Shown here: in pieces, positions 30,533 through 38,269 of the stretch
Numbering within the stretch: the stretch's first letter is position 1
Layout of the letters: every line of letters starts with the position of its first letter
NCBI RefSeq assembly: GCF_037176765.1
Contig: NC_090025.1
Location: 171,476,040-171,540,039 of the forward strand
Length of the DNA: 64,000 nucleotides
Origin: Anolis sagrei
Lineage: Eukaryota; Chordata; Lepidosauria; Squamata; Anolidae
Direction of reading: 5' to 3'
The notes under the pieces: generated by a model
Database searches by the model: none
The model's input: the letters and a program-made list of their open reading frames with translations, nothing else
Told to the model about the DNA's origin: nothing
Position numbers and translations under genes: made by a program

Positions 30533-32197
30533 TATTTATACCCTCCCACTATCACCCAGTGAAGACTCAGGGCGGCTTACAGAAGCACATACAAGTGCCA
30601 TAACACATAAAATTGAGGTAAAATTACATCACCGTATTAAACAATAACGTCAGTTAAGATAAAAACAACACATTACAAAAAGTCCAATTTAAAAATCAAT
30701 AAACATAGTACTAATTACCATTAAAATGAATAGTATAGCATTCCAGCCGCACCTCAGTTCAGCCATTAAAATGCTAGGGTCAATATTAAATTGTTTAGTC
30801 CTTAGATTAGCAGATTTCTTAATCATTCCCAAAAGCCTGTCTGAAAAGCCATGTTTTCAGCTCCTTGTGAAAACATTGTAATGTGTGGCAAGCCTAACAT
30901 CCCTGGGGAGGGCATTCCAAAGCCAGGAGCCGCCACCAGGAAGGCCATCTTTCTCAACCCCACCAGCCGCACTTGAGACGGAGGTGGGACCAAGAGGAGG
31001 GCCTCCCTGGCAAATCTTAGAGCCCACGCTGATTCAAAGGGGGAGATGTGATCATGAAGATTTGTTGGACCTGAACCATGTAGGCCTATGTAGTAATAAC
31101 CTGCCCTTTGAATTGGGACCAGAAACGTGTATAGTTATGAATGTCATTAAGCACATTGAAAGTACATCTGGATCCAACAGGCATTGAGGCTTTACAAGCA
31201 ATGATTGTGAAACTGTGATTGATGCCTCATTTTGGGTGACAACTCCTTAGAGTTGTGGTTTTTTGTATCGGTGTGCTCTCTACAAATTAAAGTAATAACA
31301 AATTGGAGACTTGCAAAATATTCAAAACTTTGTGTTGTATTGAAAACTGTAGTGGCATCTAAAACTTATTTTACATTATAAACATTGGGTTCTATTTAGA
31401 TCAGGCATGGGCAAACCTTGGCCCTCCAGGTGTTTTGGACTTCAAGTCCCACAATTCCTGGCCTCAGGCCCTTTTCTTCCCCCCCCCCCCCTCAGCCACT
31501 TAAGCTGAGGGGAAAGGAAGGGGCCTGAGGCCAGAAATTGTCTGAGTTGAAGTCCGAAACACTTGGAAGGCCGAAGTTTGCCCATGCCTGATCTAGATGA
31601 ATCATTCAATTAAAATATTGTGGCTGATTTTCTTCTTACTAGTGATAACTGAAATGTAAAATCTAAATTAAACAACATAACATGCATAGATTCTCATCTG
31701 ACCTTCGACTGGCAGAAAAATGTGACAGAAGCAGCAGGGAAAGGGCCAGAATGAAGACAGATAGTTGTTTCAGGTTGTGGGATATAGTGCCAAATCTGTA
31801 GCAAGAACATAAGAAGGCTCACTAGAATTTCAACTAGAGGCATCCCCCATGAACAGTGAGCTTTACCATCCTGTTTTATGCTACAGCAGCATAGTCTTTG
31901 CCTTCTTGTTGTAAGATTACAAGCAAGAGCCCCTGATATGTATGAAGTAAATTTGGAAAGTAAATGCAGTACAGGAAGTGATTAGTTGAAGATTGTTGAT
32001 TTTTTTTAATTAAGTTTTTTTTTACATTGTACAACTTGAATAGCAAGGATATCTAAACTCTCTTTCTTTCTCTTTTTCTGCAGCCCATCCTTATTGGTTC
32101 TGCTCCTGTAGGATCTGGTTTAACGTGGCATAGAACACTTTCAATATGTGCCATGGGAGGAGATCATAAACTTTTTTTCTGGGCAACTGAATTGTAA
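8462..32197 (+). CDS. NUP37: NUP37, nucleoporin 37 (whole coding span, 9 coding exons)
   Basis: NUP37 is a WD40 beta-propeller subunit of the Nup107-160 (Y) complex; it binds NUP160, forms part of the nuclear pore scaffold and goes to kinetochores in mitosis. Coding exons: 8462-8617, 12621-12745, 15607-15679, 17678-17772, 26376-26466, 28336-28517, 28948-28998, 29975-30068, 32084-32197. The spliced length is 981 nt, 326 codons plus stop, as I recall for human NUP37. All introns are GT-AG and all phases agree. Recognisable segments are MKQEASRSASYTVECEDYVH, GIRVDAIGWSPESRLDALPP, EGHSDYINDLVFSPKDGQQI and VAEKNGTIRIYDL, with a terminal GGDHKLFFWATEL. The start is fixed by homology and by an in-frame TGA in exon 1. 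Introns are full of repeats but no exon is damaged. It shares a divergent promoter with PARPBP and is followed in the same direction by WASHC3. Confidence 0.97.
8753..9113. mobile_element. Non-autonomous hAT element
   Basis: Ends CAGGGGTCCTCAAACTTTTT and TTAGTTTGAGGATCCCTG are inverted repeats; flanks CTCTAAAT (8745-8752) and CACTAAAT (9114-9121) form an 8-bp target duplication with one mismatch. It contains a short (GTT)n run near 8993-9009. It lies in NUP37 intron 2. Confidence 0.85.
9500..10330 (-). mobile_element. CR1 LINE, 3' half
   Basis: The minus strand encodes REDIDKLDGIQRRATKMIKG, ELGMFSLQKRRLRGDVITMY and NIRKNFLTVRAVQQWNSLPL, hallmarks of the CR1 reverse transcriptase C-terminal region. 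Upstream on the minus strand (10040-10330) the reverse transcriptase region continues in damaged form. Other copies lie at 21180-23305, 41253, 42167 and 61861. Confidence 0.85.
10335..11430. other. NUP37 intron sequence, nothing recognised
   Basis: No coding exon, convincing repeat end or RNA gene was seen here. A poly-T run lies near 11220-11230. Confidence 0.5.
11436..11571 (-). mobile_element. Penelope-like element terminal fragment (decayed)
   Basis: On the minus strand it reads CTGAAGATGCCAGCCACAGA ... CAGCCCAGAAACCACACAAC ... AAAGCCTTCAAC, the same terminal block that follows the Penelope reading frame at 24163. The hammerhead-like core is degraded here. Confidence 0.65.
11705..11775 (+). 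mobile_element. LINE/SINE 3'-end fragment
   Basis: GCAAGCCAGCTTGAGTCCCA followed by GGGAGACTCAAGGAGGGACA and ATAAATAATG is the short terminal module of L2/CR1-group elements. Confidence 0.45.
12621..12745 (+). CDS. NUP37: NUP37 coding exon 2 (residues 53-94)
   Basis: Acceptor TTTTGTAG, donor ATACG|GTAATT; 125 nt, so the last codon is split 2+1. Encodes EEDAEVEGIQYKTQRIFHHG and IRVDAIGWSPESRLDALPPQ. The next exon begins with G to complete Arg94. Confidence 0.96.
12840..14650 (+). mobile_element. DIRS-like retrotransposon fossil
   Basis: Within 13130-13290 the plus strand encodes SVLFTIRKHIGGYHPFLDFM and RYQHVKMETL, very like the reverse-transcriptase start of DIRS elements (pattern SVLFTVPKK.GG.RP.LDL ... 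F.M.TL). Further DIRS-like pieces follow, such as a QFKVL block near 13400. It is heavily broken, with many interruptions, and clearly old. No terminal repeats or recombinase domain were identified, so the limits are approximate. Confidence 0.55.
14720..15600. other. NUP37 intron sequence, nothing recognised
   Basis: AT-rich unique-looking intron upstream of the exon at 15607. No repeat end or exon was identified. Confidence 0.5.
15607..15679 (+). CDS. NUP37: NUP37 coding exon 3 (residues 94-118)
   Basis: Acceptor CTGATTAG, donor TATAAG|GTGAGA; 73 nt (1+72). Encodes FCTAASDKKLRLFTSDLQDK followed by DEYK, matching the human FCTSAADMKIRLFTSDLQDK segment. Confidence 0.96.
15858..16110 (+). mobile_element. 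Possible solo LTR (fossil)
   Basis: The stretch starts TGTAACAATGTAACGTGAGA and ends GTGCCTCCAAACA, with an internal polyadenylation-like TTGCAATAAAATAAGCC and downstream CTTTGGAGTTGATTCAAAG. Its TG...CA ends and signal order resemble an LTR, but no target duplication was found and the family is not recognised. Confidence 0.3.
16920..17280. mobile_element. Old repeat related to the interior of the 36821 hAT element
   Basis: Shares blocks such as GATGATGGATCTGGACCAAAC, GACCAACAGAAAATA, AATACTGGTGGGG and GGGAGTTACAGTTCACC with 36821-37558. The ends are not preserved. A poly-G run lies at 17075-17086. Confidence 0.5.
17678..17772 (+). CDS. NUP37: NUP37 coding exon 4 (residues 119-150)
   Basis: Acceptor TTAACAG, donor TTGCAG|GTATGC; 95 nt, phase 2 at the end. 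Encodes VLEGHSDYINDLVFSPKDGQ and QIASVSDDHTC, a full WD40 blade with the GH and SDD features; Arg150 is completed across the next junction. Confidence 0.96.
18511..18825 (+). mobile_element. Lizard tRNA-derived SINE, family B (full length)
   Basis: Begins with CTGGTGGCGCAGTGGATTAA (A box region), has a B-box-like CAATTCAAATCC, and ends CTAGACTTAATGTCAAGGGG with a CTTTA-rich tail. It is flanked by a 14-bp target duplication with one mismatch (TAATATAGACTGGT at 18497-18510; TAATATAGTCTGGT at 18826-18839), showing LINE-driven insertion. Confidence 0.85.
18885..19005 (+). mobile_element. LINE/SINE 3'-end fragment
   Basis: CGCATTGAGTCGCCTGTCTG, GGCTGAAATATGCGGTATAG and a terminal (AATA)n run: a 3' terminal module of a CR1/L2-group element. 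The minus-strand counterpart is at 38995. Confidence 0.55.
19075..19237 (+). mobile_element. Penelope-like element terminal fragment
   Basis: GACCTCACAACCTCTGAGGA, a GCCTGC...GCAGGC stem, AAAATGTCAGGAG, CATACAGCCCGAAACACC and CCATGAAAGCCTTCAACA match the terminal block at 24230-24345. The hammerhead-like core has lost both of its CpG sites (GCAAAATGTC against GCGAAACGTC at 24277). Confidence 0.75.
19660..19795. mobile_element. MITE (ends like GGGCCC..CACACAG family)
   Basis: TGAATAAAATCCCACATTAT, TGGCAGTGTGGATTCAGATA, CCCAGTTCAAAGCAGATATT and GATATTCTGGATTATATGGC, ending GTGTGAAAGGGCCC. A second copy lies at 39636-39781. The two halves are related as inverted repeats. Confidence 0.6.
20050..20515 (+). 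mobile_element. LINE 3' end, same family as 5170-6105
   Basis: Encodes QVQKWHTKTWNFKPWLIQNG, SRLHSGTRRCRANLKKWGHK, EEQTTDELLQCSLSPATCTM and EALQVASYWSKDI, then a 3' UTR with TAATGCCAAAGTTTTTTAAA and a GATAAATAAATAAA tail, parallel to 6005-6105. Confidence 0.65.
21751..22009 (-). mobile_element. tRNA-derived SINE, family A
   Basis: Minus-strand copy with B-box-like GGTTCGAATCC and the end GACTTGAGAAACTGCAAGTC on plus. It sits inside the CR1 copy, so it inserted later. Confidence 0.8.
22437..22880 (+). mobile_element. SINE A fragment joined to a LINE 3' end with zinc-finger motif
   Basis: A (TTG)n run and SINE A end (GTCAGGAGTGACTTGAGAAA) at 22437-22505 are followed by a plus-strand segment encoding QCERPCGSRIRLYNHFRNHH (C..C...H...H) and QDSTL. 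The same C-terminal zinc-finger module occurs at 59040 on the minus strand. The clade is uncertain; an RTE-like group is likely. Confidence 0.6.
23450..24345 (+). mobile_element. Penelope-like retroelement, GIY-YIG endonuclease end
   Basis: An open stretch at 23567-24163 encodes 198 residues starting MFLPYIKGTTDRIGKLMKKH. It includes the GIY-YIG nuclease motif (GVYRIPCSCGQVYIGTTKRS at residues 50-69) and the conserved Arg and Glu of ETRIKEH (residues 71-77). Penelope-like elements join a telomerase-like reverse transcriptase to a C-terminal GIY-YIG endonuclease; the reverse transcriptase part is missing here. The 3' region (24164-24345) holds an AT-containing spacer and a terminal block with a hammerhead-like core. 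This is not a host gene: fragments recur at 11436, 19075, 41866 and 43706. Confidence 0.88.
24249..24289 (+). ncRNA. Hammerhead-ribozyme-like core in Penelope element
   Basis: The order CCT - CTGAGGA (24252-24258) - hairpin GCTTGC/CATAGAT/GCAGGC (24260-24278) - GAAA (24279-24282) - C - GTC (24284-24286) - AGG fits a type I hammerhead: CUGANGA box, helix II, GAAA box, a minimal helix III (AC/GU) and cleavage after GUC, with helix I formed by CCT/AGG. Hammerheads are known in Penelope-like elements. The self-complementary ACGU suggests a dimeric form. Activity is inferred only from the core. Confidence 0.6.
24350..26370. other. NUP37 intron sequence, mostly nothing recognised
   Basis: No exon was found between 24350 and the exon at 26376. 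A small CR1-like minus-strand fragment lies at about 25650-25735 (ACATAGAATCATATAATTGG). A near-duplicate of about 40 bp containing GGTAATCATAAAATATTTAT occurs at 25340 and 25394. Confidence 0.5.
26376..26466 (+). CDS. NUP37: NUP37 coding exon 5 (residues 150-180)
   Basis: Acceptor GTTTTTAG, donor TTTAAG|GTTAGT; 91 nt (1+90). Encodes VWDLEGNLKNYFILHSPGMS and VSWHPEEEFK; VWD is a classic WD repeat end. Confidence 0.96.
26470..28330. other. NUP37 intron, nothing recognised
   Basis: No coding exon or repeat family was identified here. A mildly GC-richer patch lies at 27230-27540. Confidence 0.5.
28336..28517 (+). CDS. NUP37: NUP37 coding exon 6 (residues 181-241)
   Basis: Acceptor CTGTCTAG, donor GATCTAG|GTATAG; 182 nt, phase 2. 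Encodes LMVAEKNGTIRIYDLVTHQA and, later, SWCLKNTFKVGAVAGSDWYI; the WYIWDI blade end is clear. Confidence 0.97.
28948..28998 (+). CDS. NUP37: NUP37 coding exon 7 (residues 241-258)
   Basis: Small 51-nt exon (1+48+2). Acceptor TTTCACAG, donor TTCAG|GTAAAC. Encodes YPVEKRPVHADRARLF between split Ser and Arg codons, matching human YPQNKRPVHMDRACLF. Confidence 0.95.
29975..30068 (+). CDS. NUP37: NUP37 coding exon 8 (residues 258-289)
   Basis: Acceptor TTTGTAG, donor CCTCAG|GTAAGC; 94 nt (1+93). Encodes WSKVNEKLFATTGYPGKMTS and QLLIHHLGHPQ. Confidence 0.97.
30485..31140 (-). mobile_element. L2-like LINE, 3' end
   Basis: On the minus strand: DHISPFESAWALRFAREALL and a C-terminal VPPPSQVRLV-type run, then a 3' UTR whose tail is the (ATA)n run at 30491-30532 on plus. 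It lies in the last NUP37 intron. Confidence 0.7.
31402..31590. mobile_element. Palindromic hAT MITE with 8-bp target duplication
   Basis: Begins CAGGCATGGGCAAACCTTGG and ends CGAAGTTTGCCCATGCCTG; the two halves are imperfect inverted repeats along most of the 189 bp. The flanks ATTTAGAT (31394-31401) and ATCTAGAT (31591-31598) match at 7 of 8. Same family as 6987 and the MITE pieces in the 40208 array. Confidence 0.85.
32084..32197 (+). CDS. NUP37: NUP37 terminal coding exon (residues 290-326)
   Basis: Acceptor TTTTTCTGCAG with a long pyrimidine tract. Encodes PILIGSAPVGSGLTWHRTLS, ICAMGGDHKLFFWATEL and TAA (32195-32197). The terminal WHRTL...GGDHKL..W matches the end of human NUP37. Confidence 0.97.
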   Translation, partial: PILIGSAPVGSGLTWHRTLSICAMGGDHKLFFWATEL

Positions 32198-32293
32198 ATA
32201 TTTATACATGCTAGTTAAATGCCTTGGATATAGGGATTATAGGGGCTGTCACAAATACTGAAATATACTGTGTGTTTTATATTTTATACATCC

Positions 32294-32303
32294 AATAAAT
32301 AAA
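32294..32303 (+). promoter_or_regulatory. NUP37: NUP37 polyadenylation signal (overlapping double AATAAA)
   Basis: Two overlapping AATAAA hexamers (32294-32299 and 32298-32303) lie about 97 bp after the stop codon, with a T/G-rich stretch downstream. A short 3' UTR of about 120 bases is inferred. Confidence 0.75.
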
Positions 32304-32309
32304 GAGTTT

Positions 32310-33680
32310 GCGTGGCGGCACTTTAGAATTGCAACAGTTAAACACAGCTTCATTGCTGTTGGAGTAAAAGGTAGAAGGGAGGGAATCCTGGATACAGACT
32401 CAGCAGGCATGGCTGTAGACCAAAATTGACATTTCACCTAAATCATGCTCATTAGGTGGTTTCAACTGAATGCAAATTGCCATTTTTGAGGCAGAAGAGG
32501 CACTGGTCACTGTGTCATGACCATATTGTTATACATTAAAATTGTGATTGCATTACTTGTTTGAATTGTTCCCACAAATACAAAATGGATACAATAAAAT
32601 AAACATTATGCATTCAAATGTAGATTGGAAGCATTTTGTACAGATGTTAATCTTCCTTGCGCCACAAAATTTGCATCCTTTGCAACACATTGCCACTGGG
32701 TTATCATTTGTTGTTGGCTTGTACTTTGTGTATCTTCCGGCTTGTACTTTGTGTATCCTTCATCAAGAAACAAAAGCTGGTATCTCAAAAATTATTTTAT
32801 TGAAGTGTGGCATTGAACAATCTGTAACAAACAGAAGCATTGATTATAAAATATGTATGAGGAAAATTGTAAAAGAAAAGCAGGTAGAAATGCTAACAAA
32901 AGGAATCCTGTATTAATAGTGTGGATCATGGTTTAGTCACTATTAGAGTATAGTCAAAACTATAACATATGTGCTTCCCTTTACTTACCAAGTGGCTAGG
33001 AAGAAACTTAAATTGGTACCTTAGTTACCTCTTGTGTGACATTGACAGAAGGGTGACAGAGCAGGTGGCTCAATTCTTTTTTGCAGCAGCCAAAGGCCGC
33101 AAAATGCTTCATGAACGGTCAGAGAGTAATAACAAGCACTTAGGGGACTTAATCTAGAACTTTAACTAGTCCTATGATACAAAAACAGTTACTCAATTTG
33201 TAGATATTGAAGATATCTATTATTGCTAAACCATAAGTCAGAACTTGATATTATTCATGATTCAAATGTTGTAATTTGTAATTGCATGTTCTAATGTTAT
33301 AATTTATTCCCACTTGACTTCAGCCAAAGGTTTAGTGACTGAACTAAAGGCTACTGGCTGACAACATTAGAATAGGCTCATTAAAATTTAACATTCAGAG
33401 ATGGATATGTTTGATAAAATCTACATTTCTCCCTAAATATGTACAGTTTATATCCGTTTATAAACATGTTGGTTTCCTGATTTCCTTTCCTTTAGAACCC
33501 ACAACTAATTTAACATAGTTATCACTATGTTAAAAGTATTGTATGCTTAATTTTTTAAACATTTCAGTTACATGGGTTCAAACTTGCAACCAGGGATTAG
33601 AGAAAATATTAAATATTTATGGACTGAAAACTAGATATGACAAAGAACATTTTAAGAGGATTACCAGGTTCTTCAACATG
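32310..33680. other. Intergenic, nothing recognised
   Basis: Sequence between the NUP37 poly(A) signal and the first downstream repeat. No coding exon, RNA gene or named repeat was seen. At 33690-33920 an old MITE-like piece ends GTAGAGGGCCAACTGTA. Confidence 0.5.
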
Positions 33681-33951
33681 ACTGTATGGTCAACTTCCAC
33701 TGGAAATTGGCCATAGAATTGCATGAGAGGACTTACAAATGCCTAGGAAAGTGTTCTCTGTGGGAATCTAGATCCCCCAGCATAACTCTGGTGCACTTTG
33801 ACCATAAGGTCATGCTAGAGAACCAAGGAATTCCTAGAGAGAACATATTAATCAAAATTGCAAATAATCAAATCCGCAAAAGTGAAACCTACAAATGTAG
33901 AGGGCCAACTGTATAGGTACCCCTTATAGATTTAGTGCTACTAGCCAAATC

Positions 33952-34140
33952 AGAGCCAGTGTGGTAAGTGGTTTGATTGTTGGACTCTGAAGATCAGGGT
34001 TTGTCTGGGCGGGTTACACATCCTCAGCAACAGAGGAATGTTAACCCCTCTGAACAAATCTTGCTGGGAAAACCCTGTGATAGGGTCCCTTAGGATCACT
34101 ATGCATTGGAAACAGTTTGAAGGCACACACCACAAAATCA
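33952..34140 (+). mobile_element. Sauria-type tRNA-derived SINE
   Basis: AGAGCCAGTGTGGTAAGTGG (A-box region), GATCAGGGTTTGTCTGG (decayed B box), AACAAATCTTGCTGGGAAAA and a 3' end GAAACAGTTTGAAGGCACAC. It is the plus-strand relative of 6785-6960. Confidence 0.65.
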
Positions 34141-35136
34141 AGGCTCAAAAATAAGCAGTCCTGCAGTTTACCCAAAAGTATACACCTCTTATAAGTCTCA
34201 CTCAACAGAGTGAAATGATAACACTCAGTTTGTTTTTAAGTAACTCAGATCCCTTTCTTAATATGAAACCCCATCTGATGACATTGGAGTTCCTCTAATG
34301 CAATCTTGCCAGACCTACTCTAAAAAAAAAAAAACAGTGGAAATTCATGGCAAATGGGAGTGGGGGGGTTGGAAACCATATTTTTTGACCCTTTCAATTT
34401 TCATTGAATTAATTATTGCTCTGATGGAGGATCAGGGAACACTATGTCTGGAAATGGCCGTGGACCAGCTTTTTTCTTTATGCAATTTGCTGGTTCTGCA
34501 GTTGTTTTGACTTCTATGCTAATTATTAAAGGAACAGCTTGGGAACTGGTAGATTAATATAAGCCACCATATGAAATTCATACAATCCACTGTACAGCAG
34601 AGACCTTCTGGCTGGCTTGCTGGGTTCTTTGGCTACTTTGATTAATGAGGAAGCCCTAGTTTGGGTTTTTTTAATGTATGTTTGTTTGGAGTGCCTCAAT
34701 TGTACCATTTTTATGGCACCCAACTTGACTTTTCTTAATTCTTTCCTTGTTTTCACTGCTGCAGGAGAGGATTGAGAGTTGTGTAGACATCACTTGGCAG
34801 AACTCTGCATCTCCACCCAATATTCATCTTTAAACTGACTTTTTTTCAATTTGTGCAATTGCCCTTGAGTTGAACTGCATTTCTTTGGTGGGAAAATGTA
34901 ATAGATTGGCTCTGGGTCTTTCTTACAGTTGAATTGCAGCCTTCCTCCACCCAAAAACAGATATGTAAAAGTAAAAAGAAGCAGTCTGTAAGACAGATAA
35001 AGTAACCTGCAAAGGGTTTTTATCACTATTTAATTCCATGCCAACAATAGCTGTACTTCTTTCCTTGAAAGGGGTAGTAATTTTTGCCCTTGAAAGGGAT
35101 AGTAATTTTTGTTTGTGTATATCATGTTTGTTCATG

Positions 35137-35290
35137 TTCTTGGAAACATATGCTGACTCTAAATATGATGACCTTAAGGCAACCCTATCATGGGGTTGTC
35201 TCTGCAAGATTTGTTTAGAGTGGGTTTGCCTTTGGGCTAGTCAGAAAGGTTTCTCTGCAAAGGGGATGAGGAGCTGTGATGGAGCTTCTT
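35137..35290 (-). mobile_element. Sauria-type SINE fragment
   Basis: Minus-strand 3' and middle parts: the plus strand shows CCTATCATGGGGTTGTCTCT, GCAAGATTTGTTTAGAGTGG and GTTTGCCTTTG, parallel to 6785-6850. The tRNA head is missing. Confidence 0.55.
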
Positions 35291-35679
35291 TCCAGACTTG
35301 CCTCACAGTGCTAAACCTTAAGCTTACATTGGTCATCTTCACCATTTTACCGTCAATCAAGATCCCTCCTTGAACTAGGTACTTGGGCCTTAAGGTCATA
35401 TTTATATGGAACAATATGTGTTCCATGAATTCACAGTGGTAAGTATAATCACATAGTCTATCTAAATTTGATAGTAACAGCCACAGTTGTTTAAAAAAGA
35501 GAATGAATTAGCAGAAGTTTATTAGGACATACTTAGATCGCGCAATAACTCCTGTAGTGTTCAATTATTCACAGCTCCCAATAACTCTATTCTGTTCTTC
35601 ACCCTAGCTGACTGTCCTCCTCTATTACAGTTTTTCCCGGTCTCTCTGGGTGTATTTGCACTAGCACTTATGCAGTTGG

Positions 35680-35870
35680 GCACCACTTTAGCTGCCATGG
35701 ATCAATGCTATGGAATCCTGGGAGTTGCAGTTTGGTGAGGCACCAGCACTGTTCTCAAAGAAAACTAAAGAGCTTTTAAAATAACGCCCTCCGTGATTCC
35801 ACACAGCACGGAGCCATGGTAGTTAAAGGGACACTGAATCACATTAATTTTACTCCCTGAGCCACATATG
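35680..35870. mobile_element. MITE, same family as 7125-7312
   Basis: CACCACTTTAGCTGCCATGG, CTATGGAATCCTGGGAGTTG and CAGTTTGGTGAGGC, followed by an inverted, partly deleted right arm (ACGGAGCCATGGTAGTTAAA). The arms are inverted repeats. Confidence 0.6.
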
Positions 35871-36820
35871 AACTGAACATTTAGTGCAGCTTCAAACTGA
35901 TATTGAAGAAAGTGCATACAAAATTTCAGAACCAGTTTAAGACCCAGATGGTGATTACAAAAGCCACACAGAACTGATGCACATTAAGGGGTTTTTCATG
36001 TGCTTTTGTGGCAGTTTGTTGCCTGGCCTCAGCAGTTGGAAGCTAGCTGTGTGTATGTGCTTGCATATAATTCATTTATTTATATCCCGTGTAGCGAAAT
36101 GTCTAGGTTTTGGGGTATGTTTATTAATATTGGGATATATGGGCTGGTTAGTTAGGGGGTGGCTAGAAGCCCAGGCCATGGTGACATAACTCCCCAGGCA
36201 AGAGAGCAAGGGCCGGAGCCAACTGCCACTGAAAAAAAAGAATGTTGATTTGAAAAGGGTCAGTTGGTGGCTGGATGAGCCCAAAGGATGGTTGCTTATA
36301 ATTATGTGGAACTAGACCAAACAGTTTAAGCTCTAACAGGTAGTCAGGGAAAGAAAGGCTGCACTAAGTAGTGAGCCAGGTATTTGTTCTCCAGTGTGGA
36401 GTAGTTAAGAGTAAAAGCCAAATCTGAAGTAACAGGAGTGAGACTGAGAATAGTTTATAAGTCTAAACTGCAGATACTAAAGAGACAGAAGAAAATCTGT
36501 TGTTAAAAGTGTAACAGTTATATGTTTTTGGAAGAGTCAAGAATTAAGTGTAACAATAATAAGATAATATGTAACCGCCAAGCATTGTGAACCTGAGAAA
36601 TCTTCAAACAAATGTTTATATTCAGTTCAGATTCTGAGAATTCAGGTTTATTTATTTAAGAGAAGATTACTCAAAAGAAAAGAAGTTGCAGATTTTGTGA
36701 AGTCAAAGATAAACTGGTTGCATTGGATTACACATACTAAAGTGAAATAAACAGGTGTCTTAGAAATATCCCTCTCATATAAGCCTCACCCCCAAATAAA
36801 CAAAGCCTCATCCTCTACAT

Positions 36821-37558
36821 CAGTGTTTCTCAACCTTCCTAATGCTGCGACCCCTTAATACTGTTCCTTATGTTGTGGTGACCCCCAACCATGACATTAT
36901 TTTCGTTGTTACTTCACAACTGTAATTGTGCTCCTATTATGAATCCTAATGTAAACATCCGATATGCAGGATATATTTGCATTCACGGGACCAAACTGGG
37001 CACAAATATACAATAATACAACCAAATTTGAATACTGGTGGGATTGTGGAGAGGATTGATTTTGTCATTTGGGAGTTGTAGTTGCTGGGATAGTTCACCT
37101 CCAATCAAAGAGCATTCTGAAATCCACCAACAACAGAATTGAACCAGATTTGGAACACACACCTCCCATGAACAACAGAAAATATGGGAAGGGTTTGCTG
37201 GGCATTGACCTTGAGTTTTGGAGTTGTAGTTCATCTACATCTAGAGAGCACTGTGCACTCAAACAATGATGGATCTGGACCAAACTTGACACAAATACTC
37301 AATATGCCCAAATGTGAATACTGGTGGAGTTTGGGGAATATAGACCTTTACATTTGGGAGTTGTAGTTGTTGGGATTTATAGTTCACCTACAATCAGAGT
37401 ATTCTGTTCTCCACCAAGGACAGAATTGGGCCAAACTTCCCACACAGAACTCCCATGACCAACAGAAAATACTATGTTTTCTAATGGTTTTTGGCGACCC
37501 CTCTGACACTCTCTCGCGACCCACAGAGGGGTCCCGACCCCCAGGTTGAGAAACACTG
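36821..37558. mobile_element. Non-autonomous hAT element, 738 bp, perfect 8-bp duplication
   Basis: Ends CAGTGTTTCTCAACCTTCC and CCAGGTTGAGAAACACTG are inverted repeats, flanked by exact CTCTACAT copies (36813-36820 and 37559-37566). The interior holds two or three diverged copies of a module of roughly 300 bp with AATACTGGTGGRNTT, GGGAGTTGTAGTT and GACCAACAGAAAATA-type blocks. No transposase frame remains. Confidence 0.92.
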
Positions 37559-37899
37559 CTCTACATAATTGGTGGCAGCTTCATGAGTTACAGAGATACT
37601 TTCATTTCATCCCACTTTATCTCTCCAGATGGGAGACTCAAAGCAACTCACAATCAAAAATATTACAAAAATATACAAAAATAAAACTGTATCATTATAT
37701 ATTGTTTTATATTATCAGTAGTAATTATAATTAATATATTGTTATTATATGCCTTCCCAGAACAAGGACTCCCAAGCAATATGTTCCAAATGCACTTTAT
37801 GAGAGAGTTAGTACTGTCTGCACGCCCACCTATCTTTAAAATATCCAACCTATTTCCCTGGACATGCCCAGCATTTTAAAATTTTAATTCTTACATTTG

Positions 37900-38065
37900 G
37901 CCCTACCACAGGTTTTTAATTGTGTCGTGTCATTATTGTATTGTTTTGCTTTGTTATGAGTTATTTATTGTTGTATTGTTGTTGTGTTTTGTGATGTATT
38001 TGGGCTTGGCCTCTTGTAAGCCGCACCGAGTCCTGCGGGAAATGGTCACGGGGTATAAATAAAGG

Positions 38066-38103
<38 letters not shown>

Positions 38104-38105
38104 TA
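37900..38105 (+). mobile_element. LINE/SINE 3' end with (TTA)n tail
   Basis: GGCCTCTTGTAAGCCGCACC, GAGTCCTGCGGGAAATGGTC and GGGGTATAAATAAAGG, then (TTA)n at 38069-38100. This is the 3' module of an L2/CR1-group element. Confidence 0.6.
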
Positions 38106-38269
38106 CTATATTACAATATATGATATTGTATTAGGAGTATATTACATTGTATTATATTATTATATAAAATATATTATATTATTAGCATTGCACATTAGTA
38201 TTATATACTGCCATATGGTACTATACCACTATACTGCAATATTATTAGTATACCACAATATATATAATA

